Below, piece after piece: positions 8,734 through 17,589 of a stretch of 64,000 nt of DNA. Below the pieces are notes generated by a model. That model made no database searches and was not told where the DNA came from. It saw nothing but the letters and a program-made list of their open reading frames with translations. Origin of the DNA: JAWKUK01 sp041398605 (GTDB taxonomy: Bacteria; Planctomycetota; UBA1135; GCA-002686595); assembly GCA_041398605.1 (NCBI GenBank), contig JAWKUK010000003.1, positions 434,001 through 498,000 on the forward strand, given 5' to 3'. A program made the position numbers and the translations under genes. Position 1 is the first letter of the stretch, and each line of letters begins with the position of its first letter.

Positions 8734-9912
8734 ATGAAGGGCATGGGGATGGGGATGGTCTCGGGCGTCGTCGTGTTGACGCTCGTCGGATGGGTCGCGC
8801 TCAACGAGCGCGCTGGCGCGCCCGCCGAGGCCGCGGGGCCACACGCGCGCGGGAACGCCAACTGGAGCAGCGGCGGTGAGGGCGCGGGCAGCGCGCTCGG
8901 GCGCTGGCGGAGCCAACGCTTTGCGCCGAGCGAAGCGCCCGACGCGCTGCCGCGCCCCGCGCGAGCGACGCTGGCTGCGCTCGCGCCGCTCGTACAGGAG
9001 CGAGGCTACCGCGTCGACGTGAGCGAGTGCGGCCGGGTCGTGCTCGTCAGCGACACCGCACACTGCACCGTGCGCGGCGCGGAGACGGCGCTGAAGCGCG
9101 CGCTCGCGGCCTTCGACGCGCGCTTCCCGGGCGCGGGGCCTGGCCGGACCGCCGTGCTCGTGCGCGCGCGCAACGACCGCGACGCGGACGACTTCATCAC
9201 GCAGCTCGCGGCCGACGACGACGACGCGCTGGACGCCGGGCGCTTTGCGACCGTGAGCGCATGGGTCCAGCCGCGCGAGACCGCGCGGCCGCTCGATGAG
9301 GGCCGCCTCGCCTCAGCGGCGGCGGGCGCGCTCCTCTGGGACCGCTATGGCGCGCTCCCCGAGTGGTTCGAAGCCGGCGTCCGCCTGCACATCGAGGCCG
9401 AGGCCACGGGCCGCTTCGCGAGCGTCGACGACGACGCCACACCGCGCGCGTGGCGCAGCGCCTTGAAGCGGAGGTACAAGAGGCACGACGAGGCGCGGCT
9501 CGACCTCGTCGCGCTCGGGCCGGGCCGCGTCGACGGCCGCTCGGACGAGGGCCCCGGCACGCACACCGGAGAGCGCGCCCCGGGTCGGGCCCACACCGGG
9601 GGCGGCGCCCCGGGCGCGACGTCGGCAGCGGACCAAGTGAACCCGTGGAGAGCGAGCGAGCAATGGGCGCTCGTGGACGCGCTGGCGCATGGGGCCGGGG
9701 CGGCGGGGCTCGGGCCCCTCGCGACGGAGCTCGGCCAAACCGTCGCGGACCCAGCCACGGGCTCCAGCGGCCCAATCGGACGCCGAGGTCTGGAACAGGC
9801 CGCCGCCGCGCAGGGTCGGGCGCTCGACGCCCACGGCGGACCTCGGCTCCTCACACGGGTCGGCGAGGCCCTCGCGCAGGGCCGGGCCTTCACGGGCACA
9901 GAGCGCCGCTGA
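8734..9912 (+). CDS. Unknown membrane-anchored protein, possibly peptidase-fold derived
   Basis: I do not recognise this 392-residue protein. The ATG at 8734 is followed by one hydrophobic segment (VSGVVVLTLVGWVAL), so it is probably anchored in the inner membrane with an outside domain. Residues ~70-240 look folded: DVSECGRVVLVSD, a strand-rich part, then LPEWFEAGVRLHIEAEA. The last resembles the helix of planctomycete MA-clan peptidase-like proteins (WLxEGxAxY), but no HExxH zinc motif is present, so it would be inactive if related. The second half is Gly/Pro/Arg-rich and probably disordered. It follows a terminator and precedes the molybdenum hydroxylase genes by 143 bases, so it may be monocistronic. 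Confidence 0.5.
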   Translation: MKGMGMGMVSGVVVLTLVGWVALNERAGAPAEAAGPHARGNANWSSGGEGAGSALGRWRSQRFAPSEAPDALPRPARATLAALAPLVQERGYRVDVSECGRVVLVSDTAHCTVRGAETALKRALAAFDARFPGAGPGRTAVLVRARNDRDADDFITQLAADDDDALDAGRFATVSAWVQPRETARPLDEGRLASAAAGALLWDRYGALPEWFEAGVRLHIEAEATGRFASVDDDATPRAWRSALKRRYKRHDEARLDLVALGPGRVDGRSDEGPGTHTGERAPGRAHTGGGAPGATSAADQVNPWRASEQWALVDALAHGAGAAGLGPLATELGQTVADPATGSSGPIGRRGLEQAAAAQGRALDAHGGPRLLTRVGEALAQGRAFTGTERR

Positions 9913-10055
9913 GCGCTGCGGGCACAGCCCGATCGCCGCCCTCACCGCCGCGTCAGCGCGCTGGCCGACGCCCTGGCCGACGCGCTGGCCGCCCGCCGCG
10001 CCGCGGTTCGTCGCCCTGCGCTTGTCCCCGGCCGCACGTTCGGGACAATGACCGG

Positions 10056-10643
10056 GTGCGACCCCTCACGCTCGAAGTCAACGGAGACGCCCTCGAGACG
10101 GCGGCTCCTGATCACTGGACCCTGCTGGAGGTCCTGCGCTATCGCCTCGGGCTGACCGGCTCGAAGCAAGGCTGCGACAAGGGCGACTGCGGCGCCTGCA
10201 CCGTGCTCGTCGACGGTGAGCCACGCCTCGCGTGCCTGATGCTGGCCCGTCAGGCCGTCGGGCACCACGTGACGACGATCGAAGGCCTCCGCCCCGCGCA
10301 CCTCGCAGCAGGTCACACGGGCGCGGACCCGATCCAGGATGCCTTCGACCGCTGTGGCGCGCTGCAGTGCGGCTTCTGCCAGCCCGGGATGATGCTCTCC
10401 GCGCGCGCGCTCCTCGCGCGGACGCCGAGCCCCACGCGCTACGAGATCCAAGCGGCGCTGTCGGGGAACCTCTGCCGGTGCACCGGCTACACGCAGATCG
10501 TGCAAGCCGTCGAGACCGCGATCGCAGCCTCGCTCGGCGCCGAGGCGCCGCTCGCTGCGTGGCAACGCGGACCTGTGGCGCCCGCTGCCCACGAGGTCGC
10601 CGGCGGCGGACAGGCAGGAGGTGGCGCCGATGGCCGCCCGTGA
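10056..10643 (+). CDS. hcrC: Molybdenum hydroxylase [2Fe-2S] subunit, HcrC-like
   Basis: This is the small iron-sulfur subunit of a xanthine dehydrogenase-family enzyme, 195 residues from a GTG at 10056; the nearby ATG at 10048 is out of frame. A plant-type [2Fe-2S] site is seen as GCDKGDCGACTVLVDG plus a Cys in PRLACL. The second cluster of the family is formed by QCGFCQPGM and NLCRCTGY. It passes electrons between the molybdenum site and the flavin subunit, in the cytoplasm. The gene overlaps the large-subunit gene by 14 bases. The subunit order small-large-medium and the features of its partners point to 4-hydroxybenzoyl-CoA reductase-like enzymes, though the substrate cannot be proven from sequence. 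The Gly-rich tail after residue ~160 is not conserved. Confidence 0.9.
   Translation: MRPLTLEVNGDALETAAPDHWTLLEVLRYRLGLTGSKQGCDKGDCGACTVLVDGEPRLACLMLARQAVGHHVTTIEGLRPAHLAAGHTGADPIQDAFDRCGALQCGFCQPGMMLSARALLARTPSPTRYEIQAALSGNLCRCTGYTQIVQAVETAIAASLGAEAPLAAWQRGPVAPAAHEVAGGGQAGGGADGRP
10616..10623 (+). promoter_or_regulatory. Strong ribosome binding site deciding the hcrA start
   Basis: AGGAGGTG lies six bases before the ATG at 10630, inside the end of the upstream gene. It favours this ATG over the in-frame GTG at 10621, which overlaps the site itself. Few genes in this window have so strong a site. Confidence 0.75.
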
Positions 10644-12975
10644 CCGACACGGCGTCGCGGCGCCGTTCGACGAGTTCCGCGTGATCGGGAAGCCGAACCG
10701 CAAGGTCGACGGCCTCGCCAAGGCGACCGGCGCCGCGGTCTACGCGGACGACCTCTCGCTGCCGGGGATGCTGCACGCAAAGACGCTGCGCAGCCCCCAC
10801 CAGCACGCGCGCATCGTGTCGATCGACGCGTCGCGGGCCCTCGCGCTGCCCGGCGTACGGGCCGTCATCACGGGCCAGGATATGCCGATCAAGTACGGCG
10901 TGATCCCGTGGACGCCGGACGAGAACGCCCTCGCCGTCGACAAGGTGCGCTTCATCGGCGACGAGGTGGCGGCGGTCGCTGCGATCGACGAGGACACGGC
11001 CAACGCCGCGCTGGACCTGATCGACGTCGTGTACGAGGTCCTCCCAGCGTTCCTGGACCCGCGCGAATCCCTCGCGCAGGGCGCCGCGGCGCCGATCCAC
11101 GCCAGCAAGAAGGGCGGCAACGTCTCGAAGCACGTGCAGCTCGAGTTCGGCGACGTCGAAGCGGCTGCCGCGAGCGCAGACATCGTCCTCGAAGGCGAGT
11201 ATCGCTTCCACGGCTCGACCCACGGCGCGATCGAGCCGCACTGCGCCGTCGCGCGCTTCGACGCCGATGGCACCCTGACCCTGTGGTCGTCGACGCAGAT
11301 CACGCACTACGTGCACCGCGCGCTGTCGAGCGTCCTGGAGCTCGCGCCCGAGCGCATCCGCGTCATCCAGCCCTGCCTCGGCGGCGCGTTCGGCGGCAAG
11401 TCCGACCCGTTCAGCCTCGAGTTCTGCGTCGCGAAGCTGGCGCAGGTCACCGGGCGCCCGGTGAAGATGCTGTGGACGCGCGAAGAGGTCTTCTACGCGC
11501 ACCGCGGCCGGCACCCGATGCAGCTGCGCTACCGCACGAGCGCGACGAAGGACGGCCGCGTCACAGGCGTCGACGCCACGATCCTGATCGACGGCGGCTC
11601 GTACAGCTCGTTCGGGCTCGTCACGACCTACTACTCAGGGCAGCTCTTGACCGGCCCGTACGCGTTCCCGAGCTACCGCTTCGACTCGACGCGCGTCTTC
11701 ACGAACAAGCCGCCGTGCGGGCCCAAGCGCGGGCACGGCTCGGTCCAGCCGCGCTTCGCGTTCGAGTCGCAGCTCGACGAGCTCGCGGCAGCGCTCGCGC
11801 TCGACCCGATCGAGCTGCGGCGCATCAACTTCATCGGCGAGCACACGCAGACCGTCAACGGCCAGCGGATCACGTCGAACGGCTTCTTGCGCTGCCTCGA
11901 GCTGGTCGAGGCGGCCTCCGGCTGGCGCGAGCGCTACGGCAAGCTGCCGCGCGGGCGCGGCCTCGGCGTCGCGGGCTCGATGTACATCTCGGGCACGAAC
12001 TACCCGATCTACCCGAACGACATGCCGCAGGCCGGCATCCAGCTCAAGGCGGATCGATCCGGCCTCGTCACCGTCTTCACCGGCGGCAACGACATCGGCC
12101 AGGGCTCGAACACCGTCGTCGCGCTGATCGTCGCCGAGGAGCTCGGCATGGAGGTCCAGAACGTGCGCGTCGTCGCCGCGGACACGGACCTGTGCCCCGT
12201 CGACCTGGGCGCGTACTCGAGCCGTGTCACGTTCATGGTCGGCAACGCGACGATCGACGCCGCGCGCAAGCTGCGCGACCAGGTCGTCGCGGCGCTCGCG
12301 GAGACGTGGGCGATCGAGCCGCGGCGCGTGCGCCTGATGGGCGGCAAGGCGTTCGACCTCGAAGACCCCGCGCGGGTCATCCCGACCCGCGAGGCCTTCC
12401 AGATCGCCGAGGCGCGCTTCGACACGCTCGGCGCGACGGGCTCGTACAACACCCCCACCCTCGGCGGCGACTACCGCGGCGGCACGATCGGCGCGTCGCC
12501 GGCGTACTCGTTCACAGCGCACGTCGTCGAGGTCGAGGTCGACGAAGAGACCGGCCGCGTGACGGTCCACAAGGTGTGGTGCGCGCACGACTGCGGGCGC
12601 GCGCTGAACCCGACGCTCGTCGCGGGTCAGATCGAGGGCTCGTGTTACATGGGCGTCGCGGAGGCGCTGCTCGAGGACCACGACGTCAATCGCTTCGGGC
12701 TGCACGCCGGGCCCTCGCTCTTGGACTACCGCATGCCGACCGCGCTCGACACCCCCGAGATCGAAGCCTTCATCGTCGAGAGCCTCGACCCTGAAGGGCC
12801 CTATGGCGCCAAGGAGGCCGGCGAGGGGCCGCTGCACTCTTCGATCCCTGCGATCGCGAACGCGATCTACGACGCGGTCGGCCTCCGGATGCGCGAGCTG
12901 CCCTTCACGCCGGCCAAGGTGCTGCGCGCGCTGCGCGAGCAGCGCGCCGCGCAGAACGCGGGGGGGAGCGCCTGA
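10630..12975 (+). CDS. hcrA: Molybdenum hydroxylase large (molybdopterin) subunit, HcrA-like
   Basis: This 781-residue protein is the catalytic Mo-cofactor subunit of the xanthine oxidase family. The N-terminal a/b hammerhead domain is seen in GKATGAAVYADDLSLPGMLH, and the Mo-pterin contacts in QPCLGGAFGGKSDP, TGGNDIGQGSNT and GAYSSRVTFMVGN. The catalytic glutamate lies in YGAKEAGEGPLH; this version with GAKEAGEG is what I recall from 4-hydroxybenzoyl-CoA reductase (HcrA) rather than xanthine dehydrogenase. It forms a heterotrimer with the [2Fe-2S] and FAD subunits encoded on either side. The stop overlaps the start of hcrB by one base (TGATG), so translation is coupled. The substrate could be a hydroxybenzoyl-CoA or another aromatic or heterocycle; no CoA ligase or ring reductase is nearby. 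Confidence 0.9.
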   Translation: MAARDRHGVAAPFDEFRVIGKPNRKVDGLAKATGAAVYADDLSLPGMLHAKTLRSPHQHARIVSIDASRALALPGVRAVITGQDMPIKYGVIPWTPDENALAVDKVRFIGDEVAAVAAIDEDTANAALDLIDVVYEVLPAFLDPRESLAQGAAAPIHASKKGGNVSKHVQLEFGDVEAAAASADIVLEGEYRFHGSTHGAIEPHCAVARFDADGTLTLWSSTQITHYVHRALSSVLELAPERIRVIQPCLGGAFGGKSDPFSLEFCVAKLAQVTGRPVKMLWTREEVFYAHRGRHPMQLRYRTSATKDGRVTGVDATILIDGGSYSSFGLVTTYYSGQLLTGPYAFPSYRFDSTRVFTNKPPCGPKRGHGSVQPRFAFESQLDELAAALALDPIELRRINFIGEHTQTVNGQRITSNGFLRCLELVEAASGWRERYGKLPRGRGLGVAGSMYISGTNYPIYPNDMPQAGIQLKADRSGLVTVFTGGNDIGQGSNTVVALIVAEELGMEVQNVRVVAADTDLCPVDLGAYSSRVTFMVGNATIDAARKLRDQVVAALAETWAIEPRRVRLMGGKAFDLEDPARVIPTREAFQIAEARFDTLGATGSYNTPTLGGDYRGGTIGASPAYSFTAHVVEVEVDEETGRVTVHKVWCAHDCGRALNPTLVAGQIEGSCYMGVAEALLEDHDVNRFGLHAGPSLLDYRMPTALDTPEIEAFIVESLDPEGPYGAKEAGEGPLHSSIPAIANAIYDAVGLRMRELPFTPAKVLRALREQRAAQNAGGSA

Positions 12976-13997
12976 TGTTGCGCTTGCCGAAGTTCGAATT
13001 GGTCGAGCCGACCGAGCTCGCAGAGGCCCTCGCGTTGCTCGCAGAGCATGGCGACGACGCGCTGGTCGTCGCGGGCGGGACGGACCTCGTGCCGAACATG
13101 AAGCACCGGCTGTTCGAGCCGAAGGTGCTCGTGTCGCTCGCGCGGATCGAGGCCCTGAACGGCGTGCGCGCGCTGCCGGACGGCGGGCTCGCGATCGGCG
13201 CGACGACGACGCTCGCGAGCGTCGCGACGGACCTCGACGTGCTGGAGTTCGCGCCCGCGCTCGCCCAGGCCGCGTCGCTGGTCGCCGGGCCGCAGCTGCG
13301 CTCGATGGGCACGCTCGGCGGCAACGTGATGCTGGACACACGGTGCCAGTGGTACAACCAAACGCACTTCTGGCGGCGCTCCTTGGGCTACTGCCTCAAG
13401 AAGGACGGCACCACCTGCCACGTCGTCGCGGGCGGCAAGAAGTGCGTCGCGGCGGCCTCGAACGACACCGCACCGGCCTTGATGACGCTGGGCGCGCGGC
13501 TCGTGTTCGAGAGCGCGCGCGGGGCGCGCGAGGTCGCGATCGACGAGCTCTGGAAGGCCGACGGGGTGCGCAACAAGCACCTCGAAGCCGGCGAGGTCCT
13601 CACGCGCATCGTGGTGCCGCGCCAGGCTGCGGGCCATCGCGGCGCGTACGGCAAGCTGCGCGACCGCGGCTCGATCGACTTCCCGCTGTTCGGCTGCGCG
13701 GTGCGCCTCGACTTAGCGACGGACGATTCGGTGCTCGACGCGGCCGTGGCGGCCGTCGCGCTCGTGGCGCGCCCGATCTTCGTGAAGAGGACCGACGAGC
13801 TGCTGCGCGAGACGCGGGTCGGCACGCCGGAGTTCGCGGCGGCGGTCGACGCGGTCGCGGAAGAGGCCTATCGCCAGTGCAAGCCGATGCCCAACGTGCC
13901 GGGCGACGCGGACTATCGCCGCGAGATGGTGCCCGTGTACGTCCGCAGGACCCTGCACGCTGCGGCGCAGGGCGCCGGCCCAGTCCATCACGTGTGA
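12975..13997 (+). CDS. hcrB: Molybdenum hydroxylase FAD subunit with extra [4Fe-4S] site, HcrB-like
   Basis: This 340-residue protein is the flavin subunit (CO dehydrogenase flavoprotein type). FAD motifs are VVAGGTDLVPNM and the TLGGNVM segment. The telling feature is an insertion with four cysteines, 124, 140, 148 and 157 (TRCQWYN, GYCLKKDG, TCHVV, KKCVAA). Their spacing (16, 8, 9) equals that of the extra [4Fe-4S] cluster of Thauera HcrB as I recall it (Cys122, 138, 146, 155). Ordinary xanthine dehydrogenases lack this insertion, so the complex is best called 4-hydroxybenzoyl-CoA reductase-like. The extra cluster is thought to let low-potential electrons run towards the molybdenum site. 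Third and last gene of the operon; tpx follows 52 bases later. Confidence 0.9.
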   Translation: MLRLPKFELVEPTELAEALALLAEHGDDALVVAGGTDLVPNMKHRLFEPKVLVSLARIEALNGVRALPDGGLAIGATTTLASVATDLDVLEFAPALAQAASLVAGPQLRSMGTLGGNVMLDTRCQWYNQTHFWRRSLGYCLKKDGTTCHVVAGGKKCVAAASNDTAPALMTLGARLVFESARGAREVAIDELWKADGVRNKHLEAGEVLTRIVVPRQAAGHRGAYGKLRDRGSIDFPLFGCAVRLDLATDDSVLDAAVAAVALVARPIFVKRTDELLRETRVGTPEFAAAVDAVAEEAYRQCKPMPNVPGDADYRREMVPVYVRRTLHAAAQGAGPVHHV

Positions 13998-14049
13998 GGG
14001 CGTCTACGCCCCCACCATCGCTCACTCTCCCCGACGTCAGAACTACGAC

Positions 14050-14550
14050 ATGGCACAGATCACCCTCAAAGGGAACCCCATCCACACCTCCGGCGAGCTC
14101 CCCGCGGTCGGCTCCGCTGCGCCCGCGCTGACCCTGGTCGGCCAGGACCTCGCGGAGGCGACGCTGGCGACCTACGCCGGCAAGACGCGCGTGCTGAACA
14201 TCTTCCCGAGCGTCGATACCGCGGTCTGCGCGATGTCGGTCCGGAGCTTCAACGAGAAGGCCGCCGCGCTCTCCGGCGTCGTCGTGCTGAACATCTCCGC
14301 GGACCTGCCGTTTGCGCAGAAGCGCTTCTGTGGCGCCGAGGGCATCGCGAACGCCGTGACGCTCTCGTCGTTCCGCAGCGACTTCGCGGACGCCTACGGG
14401 ATCCGGATCACGGACGGGCCGTTGAAGGGCCTCTGCGGCCGCGCCGTCGTGGTCATTGACGCCGCAGGCAAGGTCACCTACTCCGAGCTCGTCCCCGAGA
14501 TCGCGCAGGAGCCGAACTACGACGCCGCCCTCGCGGCGGCTGGGGCCTGA
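14050..14550 (+). CDS. tpx: Thiol peroxidase (Tpx), atypical 2-Cys peroxiredoxin
   Basis: This 166-residue thiol peroxidase reduces hydrogen peroxide and lipid hydroperoxides with thioredoxin. The N-terminus ITLKGNPIHTSGELP is the family signature. The peroxidatic Cys60 lies in PSVDTAVCAMSVR and the resolving Cys94 in QKRFCGAEGI, matching Cys61/Cys95 of E. coli Tpx. The length is typical and the protein is cytoplasmic. It has its own start 52 bases after the molybdenum hydroxylase operon and may be cotranscribed or independent. It is a plausible OxyR target given oxyR at 31858, but I see no defined OxyR site. Confidence 0.96.
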   Translation: MAQITLKGNPIHTSGELPAVGSAAPALTLVGQDLAEATLATYAGKTRVLNIFPSVDTAVCAMSVRSFNEKAAALSGVVVLNISADLPFAQKRFCGAEGIANAVTLSSFRSDFADAYGIRITDGPLKGLCGRAVVVIDAAGKVTYSELVPEIAQEPNYDAALAAAGA

Positions 14551-14608
14551 GCGCGCTCCGGGCCTGCTACGGGCCGGCAAAGGGCCTACTACGGGGCCTG
14601 CTCTGGGG

Positions 14609-15481
14609 TCACATGAGGTGCGCGAGCGCGAAGCGCGCGTGGGCGCCCTCTGCCACCAGGGCGGCCTCGACCCGCGTCACGTCAAGGGCGGCGCCGGCGC
14701 CGAGCGTGCCCTCGTTGATGCCGGCCGCGATGAAGAGCGCGTCGAGGCCCTGGGCGTTGGCGCCCCGCATGTCCGTCGCGGGCCCGTCACCGATCGCCAG
14801 GACGCGGCGCGGGCCACCGTTGGCGCCGGAGAGGCGCGCGAGCTCGTCGAGCGCGAGGGCATAGATCGGCGGATGTGGCTTGCCGCACACGACGACCGTC
14901 CCGCCGAGGGCCGCGTAGTCGCGCGCGAGGGCCCCCGCGCACCAATGGAGGTGCTCGCCATGGCGCACGACGATGTCGGGGTTGGCGCAGACCAGGTCGA
15001 GGCCGCGCGCGCGCGCGGCCTCGAGCTCGGCGCGATGGTCCTCGGGCCGGCCGTGGAAGAAGTCGGCGAGGCCGGTGACGCAGACGAAGGTGGCCTCACC
15101 GAGGCCGGCCCGCGCCATACCGAGCCCTGCCCACAGCGGCGCATCCGCCTCGGTCCCGATCAGATGCATCGGGCCGGGCGCGCGGCGCGCGAGCTCGGCG
15201 CGGGTGGCGTCGCCAGAGGTCACGATGACGTCCCAGGCGTCGCGCGGGACGTGCAGGCGATCGAGCTGCGCGGGGATGGGCCCGCGGGGCTTGGGGACGT
15301 TGCTGAGGAGGACGACGTGCCCGCCGGAGGCGCGCCAGCGCTGGAGCGCCGCGACAGCCGCAGGGAACGCATGCACGCCGTTGTGCACGACCCCCCAGAG
15401 GTCGCACAGGACCGCGTCATAGCGCCCGCGCAGCGCGTCGAGCGACGTCGGCAGCTCCATCTCGTCGCGCGTCTGCACCAT
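14609..15481 (-). CDS. HAD-IIA family hydrolase (TIGR01459-like)
   Basis: This 290-residue cytoplasmic HAD-superfamily phosphatase has the nucleophile motif CDLWGVVHNGV near residue 30, motif II TSGDATRAEL, the motif III lysine in CGKPHPPIY and motif IV GDGPATDMRGA. The DLWGV(V/I)HxG form and the length match the TIGR01459 HAD-IIA subgroup, relatives of NagD and phosphoglycolate phosphatases; the substrate is unknown. Start choice: MVQTRDEMEL at 15481, with MELP at 15460 as an alternative. It converges with tpx (58 bases between stops) and lies 91 bases downstream of the lipoprotein gene on the same strand. Confidence 0.85.
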   Translation of the reverse strand: MVQTRDEMELPTSLDALRGRYDAVLCDLWGVVHNGVHAFPAAVAALQRWRASGGHVVLLSNVPKPRGPIPAQLDRLHVPRDAWDVIVTSGDATRAELARRAPGPMHLIGTEADAPLWAGLGMARAGLGEATFVCVTGLADFFHGRPEDHRAELEAARARGLDLVCANPDIVVRHGEHLHWCAGALARDYAALGGTVVVCGKPHPPIYALALDELARLSGANGGPRRVLAIGDGPATDMRGANAQGLDALFIAAGINEGTLGAGAALDVTRVEAALVAEGAHARFALAHLM

Positions 15482-15572
15482 GGACCGTGCATCGTGCCCC
15501 AATCCCTGGGCGAGCGTCAACGCCGCGACGGCGCGCGCCGCGCGCCGCGCGCCGCACGCGGTCGTGCGCCGC

Positions 15573-16226
15573 TCAGCGCCGCTCCCGCCACGCGACCCGG
15601 TGCACGACGGTCGACGTCGCGAACGCAGCCAACCCGAGCGGCCGCGACGGCAGCATCTCCGGGCGCACACCGACCGCTCGCCCCGCGAGCGCCACATCCA
15701 CGACGAGCTCGCCGTCGAGCCACGCGCGCACCGCCGCCTCGTCCACCTCGAGGCGCGCCAAGACCCGCGCCCCCGGCGCGAACGCGCGCACGAAGCGTGT
15801 GTCGTTGCGAGCCGCGTCCTCGCCGTCGAGCGACGACAGCCCGCACACCGTCCCACCCCAGCCCCCGAGCACCAACGTCAACCACGAGCCTGCGACCGGG
15901 AACGTGATCGCGCACGGGAAGTCGTTGCCGAAGCGCTTCGTGAACTCGACCTCGAGCTCGTACGGTGCGCTCGGCAACGCGCCGGTCCACGTCACGCCAG
16001 ACAACGGCACGCCTGGCTCCAACTCGATTCGATTTGCGTCGATCGAGGCGAGACCCTCGCCGCCGAACGCGGTCTCTTCGAAGCCGCTCGGGATCGCTGG
16101 TTCGCCTGGAACAGGGTCCGCAATGCCTCGGCATCCGATGCTCACTAGCCATCCGAGGCAGAGCAGAATCGGAGCCACTTGCGTCCCAAGATGAACCAGA
16201 AACTCCGCCCGACGAGTGCGTCCCAT
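15573..16226 (-). CDS. Probable lipoprotein with DUF1080/3-keto-disaccharide hydrolase-like fold
   Basis: The ATG at 16226 gives a hydrophobic signal ending ILLCLGWLVSIGC, a plausible though imperfect lipobox, in a 217-residue protein. The mature part has the beta-sandwich pattern of the DUF1080 family common in planctomycetes: YELEVEFTKRFGNDFPC, ITFPVAGSWLTLVLGGWGG, VCGLSSLDGEDAARNDT, VRAWLDGELVVDVAL and SRPLGLAAFATSTVVHRVAW. Members are sugar-related secreted proteins with a concanavalin-like fold. I cannot assign catalytic residues, so carbohydrate binding is as likely as hydrolysis. It is divergent from the secreted nuclease at 16371. Confidence 0.75.
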   Translation of the reverse strand: MGRTRRAEFLVHLGTQVAPILLCLGWLVSIGCRGIADPVPGEPAIPSGFEETAFGGEGLASIDANRIELEPGVPLSGVTWTGALPSAPYELEVEFTKRFGNDFPCAITFPVAGSWLTLVLGGWGGTVCGLSSLDGEDAARNDTRFVRAFAPGARVLARLEVDEAAVRAWLDGELVVDVALAGRAVGVRPEMLPSRPLGLAAFATSTVVHRVAWRERR

Positions 16227-16370
16227 GGTCCCGATTGTGGAGCCTCGTGCCCCAGCTGTCACGTCTTGCGAGTCCCCACAGGTTGGCGCCCCCGAGCCCT
16301 GCATCCCCCCCTCGAGCGGGGCTATGCTCCAAGGCTCGCCCCGGCCCACCCGACGCCCCCCGAGCCCTCC

Positions 16371-17546
16371 ATGCCCCGCCTCCTCACCGCCCTGAGCCCC
16401 CGATCAACCGCTTCCCTGTGCGCGCTAGGGGCGCTCGTGGGTGCGCTGGGAGCCGCCGCGTTCGCCGACGCGTCCGCCCAGGACCATGCCACGCATGTGA
16501 CGCCGCACGCGACTGGCGACGCGACTGGCGACGCGATCGTCGATGCGGCGCTGCGGGGCGCGAAGCCCTCCGTCACGTATCCGGTGACACGCGTGGTCGA
16601 CGGCGACACCCTCTGGATCGAGCGCGCGGGCAAGACCGAGAAGCTGCGCCTCATGTGCGTCGACACGGAGGAGCGCTTGGAGCTCGGCGCCTCGCTCTCC
16701 ACCACGAAGCCCGGCACGCCCTTCGGGTCCGCGTGCGAGAAGTGGGCCCAGGACTTCTTCGCGGCCCTCGGTCGCGACGGCCAGCCGCCGCGCATCGGGC
16801 TCGCCTTCCCCGGCGGGGTCGAGCAGCGCGACGTCTACGGCCGCCTCCTGTGCCACGTCATCCTGGAAGACGGCACGGACTTCAACCTGCTCCTCGTCTG
16901 CGAGGGCAAGAGCCCCTACTTCGACAAGTACGGCTACAGCGAGATGGCCCACGAGGCGTTCGCGCGGGCTGAGGTCGCCGCGCGCGCGCAGCACAAGGGC
17001 ATCTGGCACCCGGACACAAACGCCGGCGCGAACCGCCGGCCCTATGAGCGCCTCCTCCCGTGGTGGGAGGCGCGCGCCCAGGCGGTCGAAGGCTTCAAGG
17101 CGCGGCACACAAAGACCCCCACGGCGGTGGTCTCGGCAGAGGTCCCCGAGGAGCTCGAGGCGGCCCTCGCGGCGGACCTCCCGCGCGTCGAGGTCTTCGG
17201 CTCGATCTTCCAGTTCTTCGACGAGGACGACGGCAGCCTGACGGTGCTGTTCCGCGGCGGCGACAAGCAGCGCTCGCTGCGCGTGCGCATCCCCGCCGAA
17301 GAGCGCGCCTCCTTCGCGAGCCTCGACCTGCAGGCCTCGACTGAGGAGTTCGTCCAGAACTACTTCTACGTCGCGGGCAAGCTCACGCGCGGGACGCGCG
17401 GCTTCGAGCTCGTCCAGGTGCGCCCGCGCGACTGGCGCCGCGGCGGCCCGGACCCCGTCTTCGAGGACGCCGCGGCCGATGCGCCGGGCCATTCCGGACA
17501 GCCAGGCCAAGAGGGCGCGCCCAACGAGGCTGGCGCCCGCCGCTGA
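16371..17546 (+). CDS. Secreted thermonuclease-like (SNase) protein
   Basis: This 391-residue protein begins with a signal peptide (LCALGALVGALGAAAFA). The staphylococcal nuclease domain (~65-235) keeps the active site: VVDGDTLWI (Asp79, equivalent to Asp21), KLRLMCVDTEE (Arg93, Asp98, Glu101, equivalent to Arg35, Asp40, Glu43) and VYGRLLCHV (the Arg87 equivalent). It should be an active calcium-dependent nuclease outside the cytoplasm. The C-terminal ~130 residues (VFGSIFQFFDEDDGSLTVLF, YVAGKLTRGTRGF) form a beta-rich OB-like domain not found in the simple enzyme, and the tail is low complexity. Possible roles are nucleic acid scavenging or repair of envelope DNA. Confidence 0.9.
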   Translation: MPRLLTALSPRSTASLCALGALVGALGAAAFADASAQDHATHVTPHATGDATGDAIVDAALRGAKPSVTYPVTRVVDGDTLWIERAGKTEKLRLMCVDTEERLELGASLSTTKPGTPFGSACEKWAQDFFAALGRDGQPPRIGLAFPGGVEQRDVYGRLLCHVILEDGTDFNLLLVCEGKSPYFDKYGYSEMAHEAFARAEVAARAQHKGIWHPDTNAGANRRPYERLLPWWEARAQAVEGFKARHTKTPTAVVSAEVPEELEAALAADLPRVEVFGSIFQFFDEDDGSLTVLFRGGDKQRSLRVRIPAEERASFASLDLQASTEEFVQNYFYVAGKLTRGTRGFELVQVRPRDWRRGGPDPVFEDAAADAPGHSGQPGQEGAPNEAGARR

Positions 17547-17589
17547 GGTCCGGATCAGGTTCACAGAGTCGTTTTGGAGTGAAGAGCAT

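Noticed and set aside
8734..9912. Active zinc peptidase
   Set aside because: The WFEAGVRLHIEAEA helix is reminiscent of gluzincins but HExxH is absent, so only a possible degenerate fold is noted.
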